Assembly (NCBI RefSeq): GCF_025567365.1
Contig: NZ_JAOQJG010000008.1
Coordinates: forward strand, 3,361-67,360
Direction of reading: 5' to 3'
DNA length: 64,000 nt
Source of the DNA: Anaerostipes amylophilus
GTDB lineage: Bacteria; Bacillota; Clostridia; Lachnospirales; Lachnospiraceae
The notes beneath the pieces were generated by a model. It did no database searches and was not told where the DNA came from. It saw only the letters and a list, made by a program, of their open reading frames with translations. A program made the translations under genes and the position numbers. Position 1 is the first letter of the stretch, and every line of letters starts with the position of its first letter. Of the stretch, positions 1-8,683 are shown piece after piece.

Positions 1-363
1 ATCTTTTTTGTCTTTCTTTTTATCTTTCTTCTTGTCTTTGGTATCTTTCTTTTTCTTCTTATGTTTCTTTATTGTATTACGCTCTGTCTTATTAGTTGTT
101 GCTTTCTTCTTATGACTTGTATTTGTCTTATCTTTCTTTTCTGTCGTTGGCTTAGCTTCTGTTTTCTTTTCTGTCGTTGCCTCAGTTGTCGAAGCTTCTG
201 TCGTCTGGGCAGAATTATCTTTGCTAGTGTCAGTCTGCTCATTTGTCTGTTCTCTTGCAAATGTCTTATCATTTACCTGATCTGCACTTACTACAGACGC
301 TGAACTAAGCATCAAAACCGCATACAGAGCCAATACAGCCGCTGTTTTTCGCGTTTTTCTCAT
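1..363 (-). CDS. secreted Lys/Thr-rich protein, 3' end outside window
   Basis: An open frame of 121 codons runs from an ATG at 363 to the left edge without a stop, so the C-terminus lies outside the window. A strong AGGGGGG ribosome site sits about 10 bases upstream of the ATG. Residues 1-28 look like a signal peptide: basic start (MRKTRK), hydrophobic core (AAVLALYAVLMLSSASVV) and a possible cut after SADQ. The rest is low complexity: Thr/Glu/Lys-rich (TTEASTTEATTEKK), then almost pure Lys/Asp runs. This resembles the linker of an exported or wall-associated protein whose functional domain would lie further on. I do not recognise a family. Confidence 0.7.
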   Translation of the reverse strand, partial: MRKTRKTAAVLALYAVLMLSSASVVSADQVNDKTFAREQTNEQTDTSKDNSAQTTEASTTEATTEKKTEAKPTTEKKDKTNTSHKKKATTNKTERNTIKKHKKKKKDTKDKKKDKKKDKKD

Positions 364-422
364 TCTTATATTTCCCCCCTAACTATTTAAACATACTTAT
401 TATATCACTTCAAATAACATCG

Positions 423-1253
423 TCAAGAATTAAGAACTAATTTCTCAATCGCATATGCCACTCCGTCTTCATCATTTGTCTTTGTAACAAAATCAGCAAT
501 TGCTTTTAATTCTTCTCGTCCATTTCCCATAACAACACCTGTTCCTGCTGCCTTGATCATCATGGTGTCATTTCCAGCATCTCCACATGCCATAACTTCA
601 TCCATTGTTAAGCCAAGACATTTGGCAAGATGTTTTAATCCATCCCCTTTATCACAGCCAAACTGATTAAGCTCAATATTATTATCAAGTGCACTTGATA
701 CACTAGCAATATTTTTTTCAGTCAATTCTTTTATTGCTGCTGATCTTTCTTTCATATTATCAAAAAATGCATTGATCTTCTCAATTCCTAATGGATTTTC
801 TTTGAGATGCTTTTTAAGATCATCCACTGGCAGCCTTGTATCATTTACCAGTTTCAGTAAATGTCCTGATACATTATATTCTGAAAGGTGATCCAAATAA
901 CGTTTTTCCATATATCCCTGTCCATTTTGATAAATATCATGTGTGGAATGATATTTTTCAAGTATTCTAAATAACTCCAATGTCACATCCACGGATAAAT
1001 GATTCGTATAAATAATCTTTTCTTCATACTGATCATATACTGTTGCTCCATTACAACAAACTGCATAACGAACACCTTCAATATTTCTCAAAAACTCCGG
1101 AATCGCTTTGAAAATACGTCCTGTAGCAGGTACAATATAAACTCCCTGTCTGATCGCCTCTTTTAACACTTCTTTTGTATGTTCTGATATTTGTTTATTA
1201 CTGTCTAATAATGTATTATCAAGATCCATTGCAACCAGTTTTATCTTACTCAT
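423..1253 (-). CDS. Cof-type HAD-superfamily phosphatase
   Basis: Predicted cytosolic Mg-dependent phosphatase of the Cof/YidA-like HAD subfamily (276 aa), probably acting on sugar phosphates or similar small metabolites; substrate unknown. HAD motif I is DLDNT at residues 10-14 (nucleophile Asp10, acid/base Asp12). Motif III Lys is in CDKGDGLKHL near residue 202, and motif IV is GDAGND at 224-229. The large cap between about 85 and 190 is typical of the C2 type. A longer frame reaches 1319, but the ATG at 1253 has GGAGGG just upstream and directly abuts the recJ stop, so I use it. Probably translated from the same mRNA as recJ. Confidence 0.9.
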   Translation of the reverse strand: MSKIKLVAMDLDNTLLDSNKQISEHTKEVLKEAIRQGVYIVPATGRIFKAIPEFLRNIEGVRYAVCCNGATVYDQYEEKIIYTNHLSVDVTLELFRILEKYHSTHDIYQNGQGYMEKRYLDHLSEYNVSGHLLKLVNDTRLPVDDLKKHLKENPLGIEKINAFFDNMKERSAAIKELTEKNIASVSSALDNNIELNQFGCDKGDGLKHLAKCLGLTMDEVMACGDAGNDTMMIKAAGTGVVMGNGREELKAIADFVTKTNDEDGVAYAIEKLVLNS

Positions 1254-1254
1254 G

Positions 1255-2985
1255 TTATCCCTCCGCAAAAAAATAATTTTGAATATTGATCTGAAGACTC
1301 TTATATCCCTGATATTCATTGATCACAGGATAATAAGTGCATGTAATATACTTGTTTGTCCCCATTTTTTCTCTAAATTCTGTTTCATCCTCAAAAATCA
1401 TACCATCAATCCGTGTTCCCTGACTACTCTTTAATGCTAATTTAATTACATTTTTATTTTTTCCAAACACATTGACACGTTCAATCTTTAATTTACGGTG
1501 TGCAAATAGGGGCTTTTTATTTTCTTTCCCGAAAGGTTCCAGTACTGACAACTGATGAATCAGATCCATTGTGATATAATCAACCGGCATATCGATGTCG
1601 ATCTGCACCTTCTTTGCGAAATCTTTTTCATCCAATGTACAATTTTCATTGATTTTTTTACGAAATGCTTTAAGGTCCTCCTTCTCAAGAGAACATCCCG
1701 CTGCCATCGGATGCCCGCCAAATTTAGTAAACACCTCTTTAACTTTCATCATCTCTTCAAACATGGAATATTCTTCGATAGAACGTCCTGATCCCTTAAT
1801 TCCATCTTTTGCATCAGTAAGTACAAAGACTGGATGGTTTAGACGATCCTTAATTCTTCCAGCAATAATCCCAGCAATACTTTCATGACAATCTGGTAAA
1901 TATAAAACAAGTACTTTATCGCCTTTTGCTTCATATTTCATTGCCTGATCTAATGCTGCTTTTACACCATTCTCTGTCATACTTTTTCTAAGATCATTCA
2001 GCTCTTTTAATTCTTTTGCTGTCTGCATTGCTTTCTTTTTATCTTCTTCCAGGAACAGATTCAATGCTTTTTCTGCAGATTCCAGCCGGCCACTTGCATT
2101 AATGCATGGTCCAATAATAAAGCCAAGAGCATAAGACTGTATCTGTTTCTCCATAAGATCATGAACATCCAATAATGCTCTAAGACCCACATTTCTTGTC
2201 TCTTTGATCCTCTTTAATCCTTCTTTCACAAAAATCCTGTTCTCTCCTGTAAGATCTACAACATCACATACAGTCGCAATCGCAAGCATAGATAACAGAT
2301 CTTCCAGTTTGTTTTCATCCTCGCCCATAGATTTATACAATGCTCTCACAAACTGAAATGCAACTCCTGCTCCACAAAGAAGCGGATATGGATATTTACA
2401 TTCTTTTTGTTTGGGATTAATGACAACATCAGCTGGTGGAAGAATTTCTTCTTTACTTCCATCTTCATTTAAAATAAATGGTACATCGTGGTGATCTGTA
2501 ATGATCATTGTAAGACCATGTTCTTTTCCAAATCTGATTGCTTCACTAGCTGCAATTCCATTATCACATGTAAGGATCGTATCAATCTGATCCTCTACTG
2601 CCTTCTCAATGATATTTTCATTGATCCCGTAACCATCTTTCATACGGTCTGGAATCTGAAAATCAATCATTCCACCAAGATCATAGATTGCTTTCCATAA
2701 AATATAGTTAGAAACAACTCCGTCTACATCATAATCTGAGATAATGCGGATTGTTTTTCTGTCTCTGATCTTCTCTCTTATGATATCCACACCTTCTCTG
2801 ACTCCCTTCATCAGAAATGGATCTGAAATATCCGAAAGATTTCCATATAAATATTTATGTATTTCTTCATCCCCGATCACATCTCTGTTTCTGATCAGTC
2901 TTGCGATCACGGGATCAATCTGAAATTTCTCACCAATCTTTGTAAAATCGGCTTTTTTCTTATACAGATACCACTGTTCCATCAT
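1255..2985 (-). CDS. recJ: single-stranded-DNA exonuclease RecJ
   Basis: 5'-3' exonuclease on single-stranded DNA used in recombination and mismatch or base-excision repair. At 576 aa it has normal family length. The DHH phosphoesterase core is visible: DYDVDG at 84-89, CDNG at 140-143 and DHH at 164-166, which bind the catalytic metals. The DHHA1 part carries GSGRS and FGGHPMAAGC near residues 410-440. A C-terminal OB-like region follows. Two adjacent ATGs are possible (2985 or 2982); GGAG lies upstream of both. It starts just after the secDF terminator and runs directly into the HAD gene. Confidence 0.95.
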   Translation of the reverse strand: MMEQWYLYKKKADFTKIGEKFQIDPVIARLIRNRDVIGDEEIHKYLYGNLSDISDPFLMKGVREGVDIIREKIRDRKTIRIISDYDVDGVVSNYILWKAIYDLGGMIDFQIPDRMKDGYGINENIIEKAVEDQIDTILTCDNGIAASEAIRFGKEHGLTMIITDHHDVPFILNEDGSKEEILPPADVVINPKQKECKYPYPLLCGAGVAFQFVRALYKSMGEDENKLEDLLSMLAIATVCDVVDLTGENRIFVKEGLKRIKETRNVGLRALLDVHDLMEKQIQSYALGFIIGPCINASGRLESAEKALNLFLEEDKKKAMQTAKELKELNDLRKSMTENGVKAALDQAMKYEAKGDKVLVLYLPDCHESIAGIIAGRIKDRLNHPVFVLTDAKDGIKGSGRSIEEYSMFEEMMKVKEVFTKFGGHPMAAGCSLEKEDLKAFRKKINENCTLDEKDFAKKVQIDIDMPVDYITMDLIHQLSVLEPFGKENKKPLFAHRKLKIERVNVFGKNKNVIKLALKSSQGTRIDGMIFEDETEFREKMGTNKYITCTYYPVINEYQGYKSLQINIQNYFFAEG

Positions 2986-3002
2986 GTTTCTCCATCTTCT
3001 AG

Positions 3003-3038
3003 AAAAAGAGCATTCAGTCTTTACTGAATACTCTTTTT
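3003..3038 (-). terminator. intrinsic terminator after secDF
   Basis: Interrupted stem of about 15 bp (AAAAAGAG plus ATTCAGT against ACTGAAT plus CTCTTTTT) with a CTTT loop, starting 8 bases after the secDF stop. The A/T ends make it work in either direction. recJ begins only 18 bases further, so some read-through or a promoter inside the hairpin region is likely. Confidence 0.8.
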
Positions 3039-3045
3039 ACTTGTC

Positions 3046-5340
3046 TTATTTTCTTTTCTTTTTCTTCTTTTTCTTGCGGTTTGGATTCGCTGTGATCTTC
3101 TCTGGCTGTACAGATGTCTGTCCATTACTTTCTTTTATAGCATCAGAGCCCATACGAGTCTTCATCATATACCATAATGGTCCTGTCAAGAATACAGAAG
3201 AGAATGCTCCACCAATAACACCAACGATCAATGCCAGGGCAAATTCTCTTAAAGATGATACTCCGCAGATAAATAACGCCAATACCATAACAAATGTTGT
3301 TAAACTTGTATTGATCGTACGAACCAGTGTACTTGAAATACTCTGATTTACAAGTGCTTTGATATCATCTCTTGTACGGATCGTTTGAAGTTTCAGATTC
3401 TCACGGATACGGTCAAAGATAACGATCGTTGAGTTGATAGAGTATCCGATGATCGTTAGCATACATGCGATAAATGTTCCACCCACAGATAATCTTCCGA
3501 TAGAATATGCCGCAAATACAACTAACACATCATTTAACAATGCGATGATCGCACTAGATCCAAACTTAACATCTTTAAATCGGATTGCAATATAGATCAA
3601 CATACAGATTGCTGAAATGATAACTGAGATAAATGCATCTCTCTGCATTTCATTACTGATCGTTGAACTGATATTCTCTGTTGTAACTGATTTAACTTTA
3701 TAATCTTTCTTTAATGTCTTTTCAATCTGTTTTCTCTGATTCAGGTTAAGTTCTACACTCTTAACAACCATCTGGTTATTCGCTTTTACTTTCTGACTCT
3801 GAACAGATGTTGATTTGCTGACTTTCTCATAGGCTTTCACAATCTGTTTTTCTAAAGAATCATTTACTTTCTGATCATCTTTAAATGTGATCGTAGATGC
3901 TGTTCCTCCTGAGAATTCAAGATCATAATTTAAGATCGTACCAATCTTACTTCTGTTCATAGGCAGTGCTGCAAGTCCGACTAAAATGATCACACCTGCG
4001 ACTGCAACGTATTTCTTACCAGCACAGACAAAATCTCTTGTCTTGATCGTTCTTGGTTTTCCATACCATTTCTTATCACGAAGTCCAAAGTGATATGCTG
4101 CATATACAAGGAATCGGCTGATCACAAGTGCTGTAAACATGGAAATTAGTACACTCATTCCTAATGTCTGAGCAAATCCTTTGACCGTTCCAGATCCTTT
4201 AAACCACAGTACTAAAACTGCGATCAGTGTTGTAACATTACCATCAATAATAGCTGAAGCTGCTTTTCCAAATCCAGACTTGATCGCAGCTCCTGTACTC
4301 TTACCTGCTCCGATTTCTTCCTGAATTCTTGCATAAATGATTACATTGGCATCGACCGCCATACCGATACCGAGGATGATACCCGCAAGTCCCGGCAATG
4401 TCAACGTTGCATTAAATCCATTCAGTGCAAGTAACATCATTAGCATATAAATTGCAAGTGCTACACATGCAATGATACCTGGCACTGCATAAAATGCGAT
4501 CATGATCAAGCATACCAAGGCAAATCCGATGATTCCAGCCTTAATCGTTGTCTGGATCGCATTAACTCCTAACTTAGCAGACACTACGTTAGAACGAAGT
4601 TCTTTTAATTTGACTGGTAAGGAACCAATTCGAATAGATGAAGCAAGATTCTCGGCTGCTTCATAACTTTCCATACCATCGATCGTACATTCACCTTTTG
4701 TGATCGCTTCCTGTACATTTGGTGCACTGATCACCTGGTTATCATAGATGATATAAATTGGTTTCCCGATGTTTGCTTTTGTAGCTTTGGCAAAAGCTTT
4801 TGTTCCTTTGGAGTCAAATTCAAGGGCAACTAAATATTCTTTCTTACCAGTTGTCTGATTCTGATTTGTGACAGCTTTTGCTTTCTTAACATTCTGTCCT
4901 GTTAAAATGGTATCTAAAGTAGTCTGTGTTGTTGTTTTTCCATTCTGCTTTACTTTTACCTGTTTCTGAACTGCAAAAGAAAGTGTTCCTGGTTTACCAA
5001 GTTCATCTAAGATCTTGTTTGCATCTGTTACTCCGGGGATTTCGATATTGATACGATCTTTTCCTTCCTGATAAACTTCTGCTTCTGTGCTGTAACCTTC
5101 CACACGTTTCTGAAGTTTGTATACGGTATCCTTCATATCACTGTCAGATACGTTCTTACCATCAACTTCATATGTGATACTGACTCCACCTGCAAGATCC
5201 AATCCAAGTTCAATGTTGCTTGCTCGTCCAATCTTGTTCTTTGTGATTCCTTTTGTTGTAATAAATACTCCAAATACACACAACGCAATCAGTAAAATAA
5301 GCCCTGCAATATACTTGCCGCTGCTATTACGCTTCTTCAT
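3046..5340 (-). CDS. secDF: SecD-SecF fusion, protein translocase auxiliary subunit
   Basis: Membrane protein that uses the proton gradient to assist SecYEG-dependent export. At 764 aa it fuses what are often separate SecD and SecF proteins. The SecD half has an N-terminal membrane helix (residues about 9-28), an extracytoplasmic P1-type region beginning ELGLDLAGGVSITYEV, and membrane helices containing GMAVDANVIIYARI. The SecF half starts near residue 445 with its own helix and the LEFSGGT motif, then GYSINSTIVIFDRI. A very basic tail (KKKKKKKRK) ends it. Its start overlaps the end of scfB by 14 bases, so the two are translationally coupled. Confidence 0.95.
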   Translation of the reverse strand: MKKRNSSGKYIAGLILLIALCVFGVFITTKGITKNKIGRASNIELGLDLAGGVSITYEVDGKNVSDSDMKDTVYKLQKRVEGYSTEAEVYQEGKDRINIEIPGVTDANKILDELGKPGTLSFAVQKQVKVKQNGKTTTQTTLDTILTGQNVKKAKAVTNQNQTTGKKEYLVALEFDSKGTKAFAKATKANIGKPIYIIYDNQVISAPNVQEAITKGECTIDGMESYEAAENLASSIRIGSLPVKLKELRSNVVSAKLGVNAIQTTIKAGIIGFALVCLIMIAFYAVPGIIACVALAIYMLMMLLALNGFNATLTLPGLAGIILGIGMAVDANVIIYARIQEEIGAGKSTGAAIKSGFGKAASAIIDGNVTTLIAVLVLWFKGSGTVKGFAQTLGMSVLISMFTALVISRFLVYAAYHFGLRDKKWYGKPRTIKTRDFVCAGKKYVAVAGVIILVGLAALPMNRSKIGTILNYDLEFSGGTASTITFKDDQKVNDSLEKQIVKAYEKVSKSTSVQSQKVKANNQMVVKSVELNLNQRKQIEKTLKKDYKVKSVTTENISSTISNEMQRDAFISVIISAICMLIYIAIRFKDVKFGSSAIIALLNDVLVVFAAYSIGRLSVGGTFIACMLTIIGYSINSTIVIFDRIRENLKLQTIRTRDDIKALVNQSISSTLVRTINTSLTTFVMVLALFICGVSSLREFALALIVGVIGGAFSSVFLTGPLWYMMKTRMGSDAIKESNGQTSVQPEKITANPNRKKKKKKKRK

Positions 5341-6703
5341 TCTCCGTCTCCTCTTCTAACGCTAATGCTGCTTTTACCATAAGTGCACATTCAACTCTCT
5401 TGCGTTCTAATTTACATCCGATCTCATAAGTTCCATTGATCGTACCATTAAAGTTATAAGAGTTTGCGCTGCATCCACCGCTGCAATAGAATCTTGCAAA
5501 ACATTTTTTACATTCTTCTTTGGAGTATACATTACATGCTTTGAATTCTTTGACGATCTCATCTTTCTTAATACCTTCGAAGACATTACCCATTAAGAAA
5601 TCTTCTTCTCCTACAAACTGGTGACATGGATATAAATCTCCCCATGGTGTTACTGCAAGATATTCTGTTCCAGAACCGCATCCAGATAAACGTTTCGCTA
5701 CACATGGTCCTCCTGTTAAGTCGATCATAAAGTGGAAGAATGTAAATCCTTTTCCTTCTTTCTCTCTCTTGATCATCTCTTTTGCCAGAAGATCATATTC
5801 TTCCATGATCTTTGGAAGATCTTCTTCTTTGATCGCATAATCTGCTGTATCTGGTGCCACAACAGGCTCTACGGAAATCTGTTCGAATCCTTCATCTGCT
5901 AAATGCATAACATCTTTCGAAAAATCCAGATTATGATGTGTAAAAGTTCCCCTTACATAATATTTCTGCTGATTTCTACTGTCTGCAAATTTCTTAAATT
6001 TATCAATAATAAAGTCATAACTTCCTTTTCCATTTCGAAATGGTCTCATAAAATCATGAACTTCTTTTCTACCATCAACACTTAATACAACGTTATCCAT
6101 CTCTTTATTCGCGAATTCCATGATATCGTCGTTTAATAATACACCATTTGTTGTCAGTGTAAAACGGAACTTCTTATCATGAGTCTTCTCTAAATCACGT
6201 CCATAAGCAACGATCTCTTTGACAACATCAAAGTTCATTAAAGGCTCTCCACCAAAGAAATCTACTTCCAGATTTCTACGATTTCCAGAGTTCTCTACAA
6301 GAAAATCTAAAGCTTTCTTACCAACTTCAGCACTCATTAAAGCACGTCTTCCTTTGTATTCTCCTTCTTCTGCGAAGCAATATCGACAGGCAAGGTTACA
6401 ATCATGTGCAATGTGAAGACAAAGTGCCTTTACAACTGTTGGTCTGTCTTTGAATCCGCAAATGTATTCTTCATAACAATCTTCTGTAAATAATACACCT
6501 GCATCTTTTAATTCTGTAACTTCCTCATAAGATTCTCTTACATCTTTTTCATCCCAAGATGATAATTCTTTGATGATCTCTTCTAATGTATGGTCTTCAT
6601 ATAAAGCGATCACTTCATAAGTCAGATCATCTACAACATGAACAGATCCACTTGCTACGTCAAGGACCATGTTATATCCATTGTTCTTATACTGATGAAC
6701 CAT
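5327..6703 (-). CDS. scfB: radical SAM maturase of the SCIFF peptide
   Basis: Radical S-adenosylmethionine enzyme that installs thioether (sactionine-type) crosslinks in the SCIFF precursor encoded immediately upstream. 458 aa. Residues 1-90 form a precursor-recognition domain. The CxxxCxxC cluster is C102, C106 and C109 in CNLACRYC. A C-terminal SPASM domain holds the auxiliary-cluster cysteines (CGSGTEYLAVTP, YPCHQF, CKKCFARFYCSGGC). It lies 99 bases after scfA, with a terminator hairpin between them, and overlaps secDF downstream. The pairing is characteristic of Clostridia. Confidence 0.93.
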   Translation of the reverse strand: MVHQYKNNGYNMVLDVASGSVHVVDDLTYEVIALYEDHTLEEIIKELSSWDEKDVRESYEEVTELKDAGVLFTEDCYEEYICGFKDRPTVVKALCLHIAHDCNLACRYCFAEEGEYKGRRALMSAEVGKKALDFLVENSGNRRNLEVDFFGGEPLMNFDVVKEIVAYGRDLEKTHDKKFRFTLTTNGVLLNDDIMEFANKEMDNVVLSVDGRKEVHDFMRPFRNGKGSYDFIIDKFKKFADSRNQQKYYVRGTFTHHNLDFSKDVMHLADEGFEQISVEPVVAPDTADYAIKEEDLPKIMEEYDLLAKEMIKREKEGKGFTFFHFMIDLTGGPCVAKRLSGCGSGTEYLAVTPWGDLYPCHQFVGEEDFLMGNVFEGIKKDEIVKEFKACNVYSKEECKKCFARFYCSGGCSANSYNFNGTINGTYEIGCKLERKRVECALMVKAALALEEETENEEA

Positions 6704-6744
6704 TGTTTCTTTCTCCCTTTATCTGTTATTTATTTTCTTTCATG

Positions 6745-6776
6745 TAAAAAATGAGGCGGCCCACAAGGAACGCCTC
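6745..6776 (-). terminator. hairpin between scfA and scfB
   Basis: Stem GAGGCG/CGCCTC with a T-run (six bases on the minus strand), 26 bases after the scfA stop. It looks like an intrinsic terminator that would leave most transcripts as scfA only, with read-through supplying the maturase. Confidence 0.8.
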
Positions 6777-6802
6777 AAGCATAGAGTCTTTGTTTTATTT
6801 GA

Positions 6803-6946
6803 CTATTTGCTGTGTTCGCAGGTCTGGTTACCTACTGTACAAGATGTTTTACATGCTGACTGGCAAGATGTCTGGCATTCACCACATCCACCTTTTTTTA
6901 CTGTGTTCTGTAATGTTTTATTTGTCAGAGTTTTAATATGTTTCAT
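6803..6946 (-). CDS. scfA: SCIFF ribosomal peptide precursor
   Basis: 47-aa six-cysteines-in-forty-five precursor peptide, the substrate of ScfB. The leader is MKHIKTLTNKTLQNTVKKGG and the core has Cys at 21, 24, 28, 32, 36 and 43 (CGECQTSCQSACKTSC). The ATG at 6946 has AGGAGG at ideal spacing; the longer frame to 6994 lacks this and adds residues not seen in the family. The function of the mature peptide is unknown, although the gene is nearly universal in Clostridia. Confidence 0.95.
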   Translation of the reverse strand: MKHIKTLTNKTLQNTVKKGGCGECQTSCQSACKTSCTVGNQTCEHSK

Positions 6947-7002
6947 CTTATCGTCCTCCTGATTCTCATAAAATAACTTGCTATATTGTATCATATCCTA
7001 GG

Positions 7003-7368
7003 TCAAATAGCAAGCATTCCACCTAAAGTTCCTCCAGCAATACATAAGAACAATGCTGTGATGCGTTCTGTTGAAAAAATAACTGTATTTTCCTGAAACA
7101 CAACAGATATTAAAGTTAATATTGCGAAATATAATACTCCAACAAAAAATCCCCATAAGAACTTCCGTTTTCCAATCTTTTTTCCAATGATCATTCCTGC
7201 AAGGATTGAAGCAAAAATGTATGTAAGTGTAATGCCAAGATTCGCCATCTTCGTCCCTGTATTGCTCTGATAAACAATAAATGCAAGAAGACACAACAAT
7301 AGTCCGGTAACAATATAAGCAGCAACCAGACTTTGCACAATATATAACACTTTCTTTTCTGGCCCCAT
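7003..7368 (-). CDS. TIGR04086-type four-helix membrane protein
   Basis: 121-aa membrane protein with four predicted helices at about residues 8-32, 42-62, 69-92 and 102-120, separated by short charged loops (GKKIGKRKF). I recognise it as the TIGR04086 family of Firmicutes, which often lies near SCIFF and yajC genes; its role is unknown. The ATG at 7368 is preceded by AAGGAG. It is the first gene of the minus-strand group running into scfA and diverges from the PHP gene. Confidence 0.75.
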   Translation of the reverse strand: MGPEKKVLYIVQSLVAAYIVTGLLLCLLAFIVYQSNTGTKMANLGITLTYIFASILAGMIIGKKIGKRKFLWGFFVGVLYFAILTLISVVFQENTVIFSTERITALFLCIAGGTLGGMLAI

Positions 7369-7466
7369 AGCAAATACTCCTTTCTTTCATTTAATATATG
7401 TCTGTTGTTTTGCTTCTATGTCTTTTTGTGATAAACTAACATTAAATATGTGAAAGGAGTTTTAAA

Positions 7467-8294
7467 ATGATTGATCTTCATATACATTCTACTTGTTCTG
7501 ATGGGACTTTTACTCCGAAAGAAATTGTCCATAAAGTAATTGAAAAGAATTTATATGGTTTTTCTCTTACTGATCATGATACAGTTGATGGTATTTCAGA
7601 AATCTTGGCAATGAATCTTCCTAAAGATTTAAAATTCATTCCTGGAATTGAAATTTCATGTGATACACTTCATCGTGAGATCCATATCTTAGGTTATGGA
7701 ATTGATTGCAAGAACAAGGATTTAAATACCACATTAAATGATCTGAGAGACAAAAGAATGAAACGTAATCTCGATATGATCGAATTATTCCAAAAAGATG
7801 GATTTCCTGTTACTCTTGAGAAATTACAACACGGAGACCCTAATACAGTTATTACACGTGCTCATTTTTCAAGAGTTCTTGTGGAAGAGGGCATCTGCAC
7901 TTCCAGGGAACAGGCTTTTTCCAAATATCTCGGTGAAAAATGTAAATACTATATTCCAAAACCATTTTTTGATCCGAAAGACTGCCTCAAATTAATTCTT
8001 GATGCAGGTGGCATTCCAGTTCTTGCTCATCCTTTTTTATATAAATTTTCTAATAAGGATACAAAACAGCTTATCCATGATCTGAAAGATTATGGTCTTG
8101 CTGGAATTGAAATTTACCATTCTTCCCACCATAAGGGACAAATCGCAAAATTAAGAGAATGGCAAAAAGAATATCATCTTTTAGCCTCTGGTGGTTCTGA
8201 TTTTCACGGAACAAATAAACCTGATATAGATATTGGTACTGGCCGTGGGACACTTTATGTACCAGATCATCTTCTTGATGAACTTCTTAGATAA
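7467..8294 (+). CDS. PHP-domain phosphoesterase
   Basis: 275-aa cytosolic metal-dependent phosphoesterase of the PHP family, close to YciV/TrpH-type enzymes (RNase AM or nucleotide 3',5'-bisphosphate phosphatase activity in characterised members). Metal ligands visible: HIH at residues 5-7, TDHD near 34-37, E near 62, then HP (VLAHPF), HSSHH and SDFHG near the end. RBS AAAGGAG precedes the ATG. One of few plus-strand genes here; it converges with yajC at a shared terminator. Confidence 0.85.
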   Translation: MIDLHIHSTCSDGTFTPKEIVHKVIEKNLYGFSLTDHDTVDGISEILAMNLPKDLKFIPGIEISCDTLHREIHILGYGIDCKNKDLNTTLNDLRDKRMKRNLDMIELFQKDGFPVTLEKLQHGDPNTVITRAHFSRVLVEEGICTSREQAFSKYLGEKCKYYIPKPFFDPKDCLKLILDAGGIPVLAHPFLYKFSNKDTKQLIHDLKDYGLAGIEIYHSSHHKGQIAKLREWQKEYHLLASGGSDFHGTNKPDIDIGTGRGTLYVPDHLLDELLR

Positions 8295-8349
8295 AAAAAG
8301 AATCTGGATGAAATATGAGCTCTATTCTCATATTTTCCAGATTCTTTTT
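8295..8349. terminator. bidirectional terminator
   Basis: Long stem: AAAAAGAATCTGGA pairs with TCCAGATTCTTTTT, and the inner ATATGAG pairs with CTCATAT. It separates the convergent PHP gene and yajC. Confidence 0.88.
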
Positions 8350-8363
8350 ATTCATGAATTATC

Positions 8364-8657
8364 TTACTCGTCGTCAGATGATCCGTTTGCTTTCTCCATT
8401 GCCTGAATCGCTGATTTTTCCATTGGAATACGACAATGTTTGTCGTTACCAAATTCAACAATGATCGTAGTTTCATCAACTTTATCCACAACAACTCCGT
8501 AAAATCCACTTGTTGTTAACACACTGTCTCCAACTTCCAGAGCTTCCATCATCTGTCTTAACTCTTCATCTTTCTTCTTCTGTGGTCTGATTGTTAAAAA
8601 GTACATTAATGCAAAACAAATAACCAGCATCAGAATTGTCATTGTAACCTGATCCAT
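8364..8657 (-). CDS. yajC: preprotein translocase subunit YajC
   Basis: 97-aa small inner-membrane protein, accessory to SecDF in Sec export. One membrane helix at about residues 6-22 is followed by the family hallmark FLTIRPQKKK and a cytoplasmic domain (VGDSVLTTSGFYGVVV). It follows tgt by 26 bases, the classic tgt-yajC order, and ends the S1-aroC-tgt-yajC operon at the bidirectional terminator. Confidence 0.95.
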   Translation of the reverse strand: MDQVTMTILMLVICFALMYFLTIRPQKKKDEELRQMMEALEVGDSVLTTSGFYGVVVDKVDETTIIVEFGNDKHCRIPMEKSAIQAMEKANGSSDDE

Positions 8658-8683
8658 TTTCTTCCTCCATCTTTCTAATAAGA

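Noticed and set aside
6998..7390. Alternative frames of 60-130 codons over the small membrane protein gene
   Set aside because: The 7003-7368 frame has a good ribosome site and coherent membrane helices; the others have neither.
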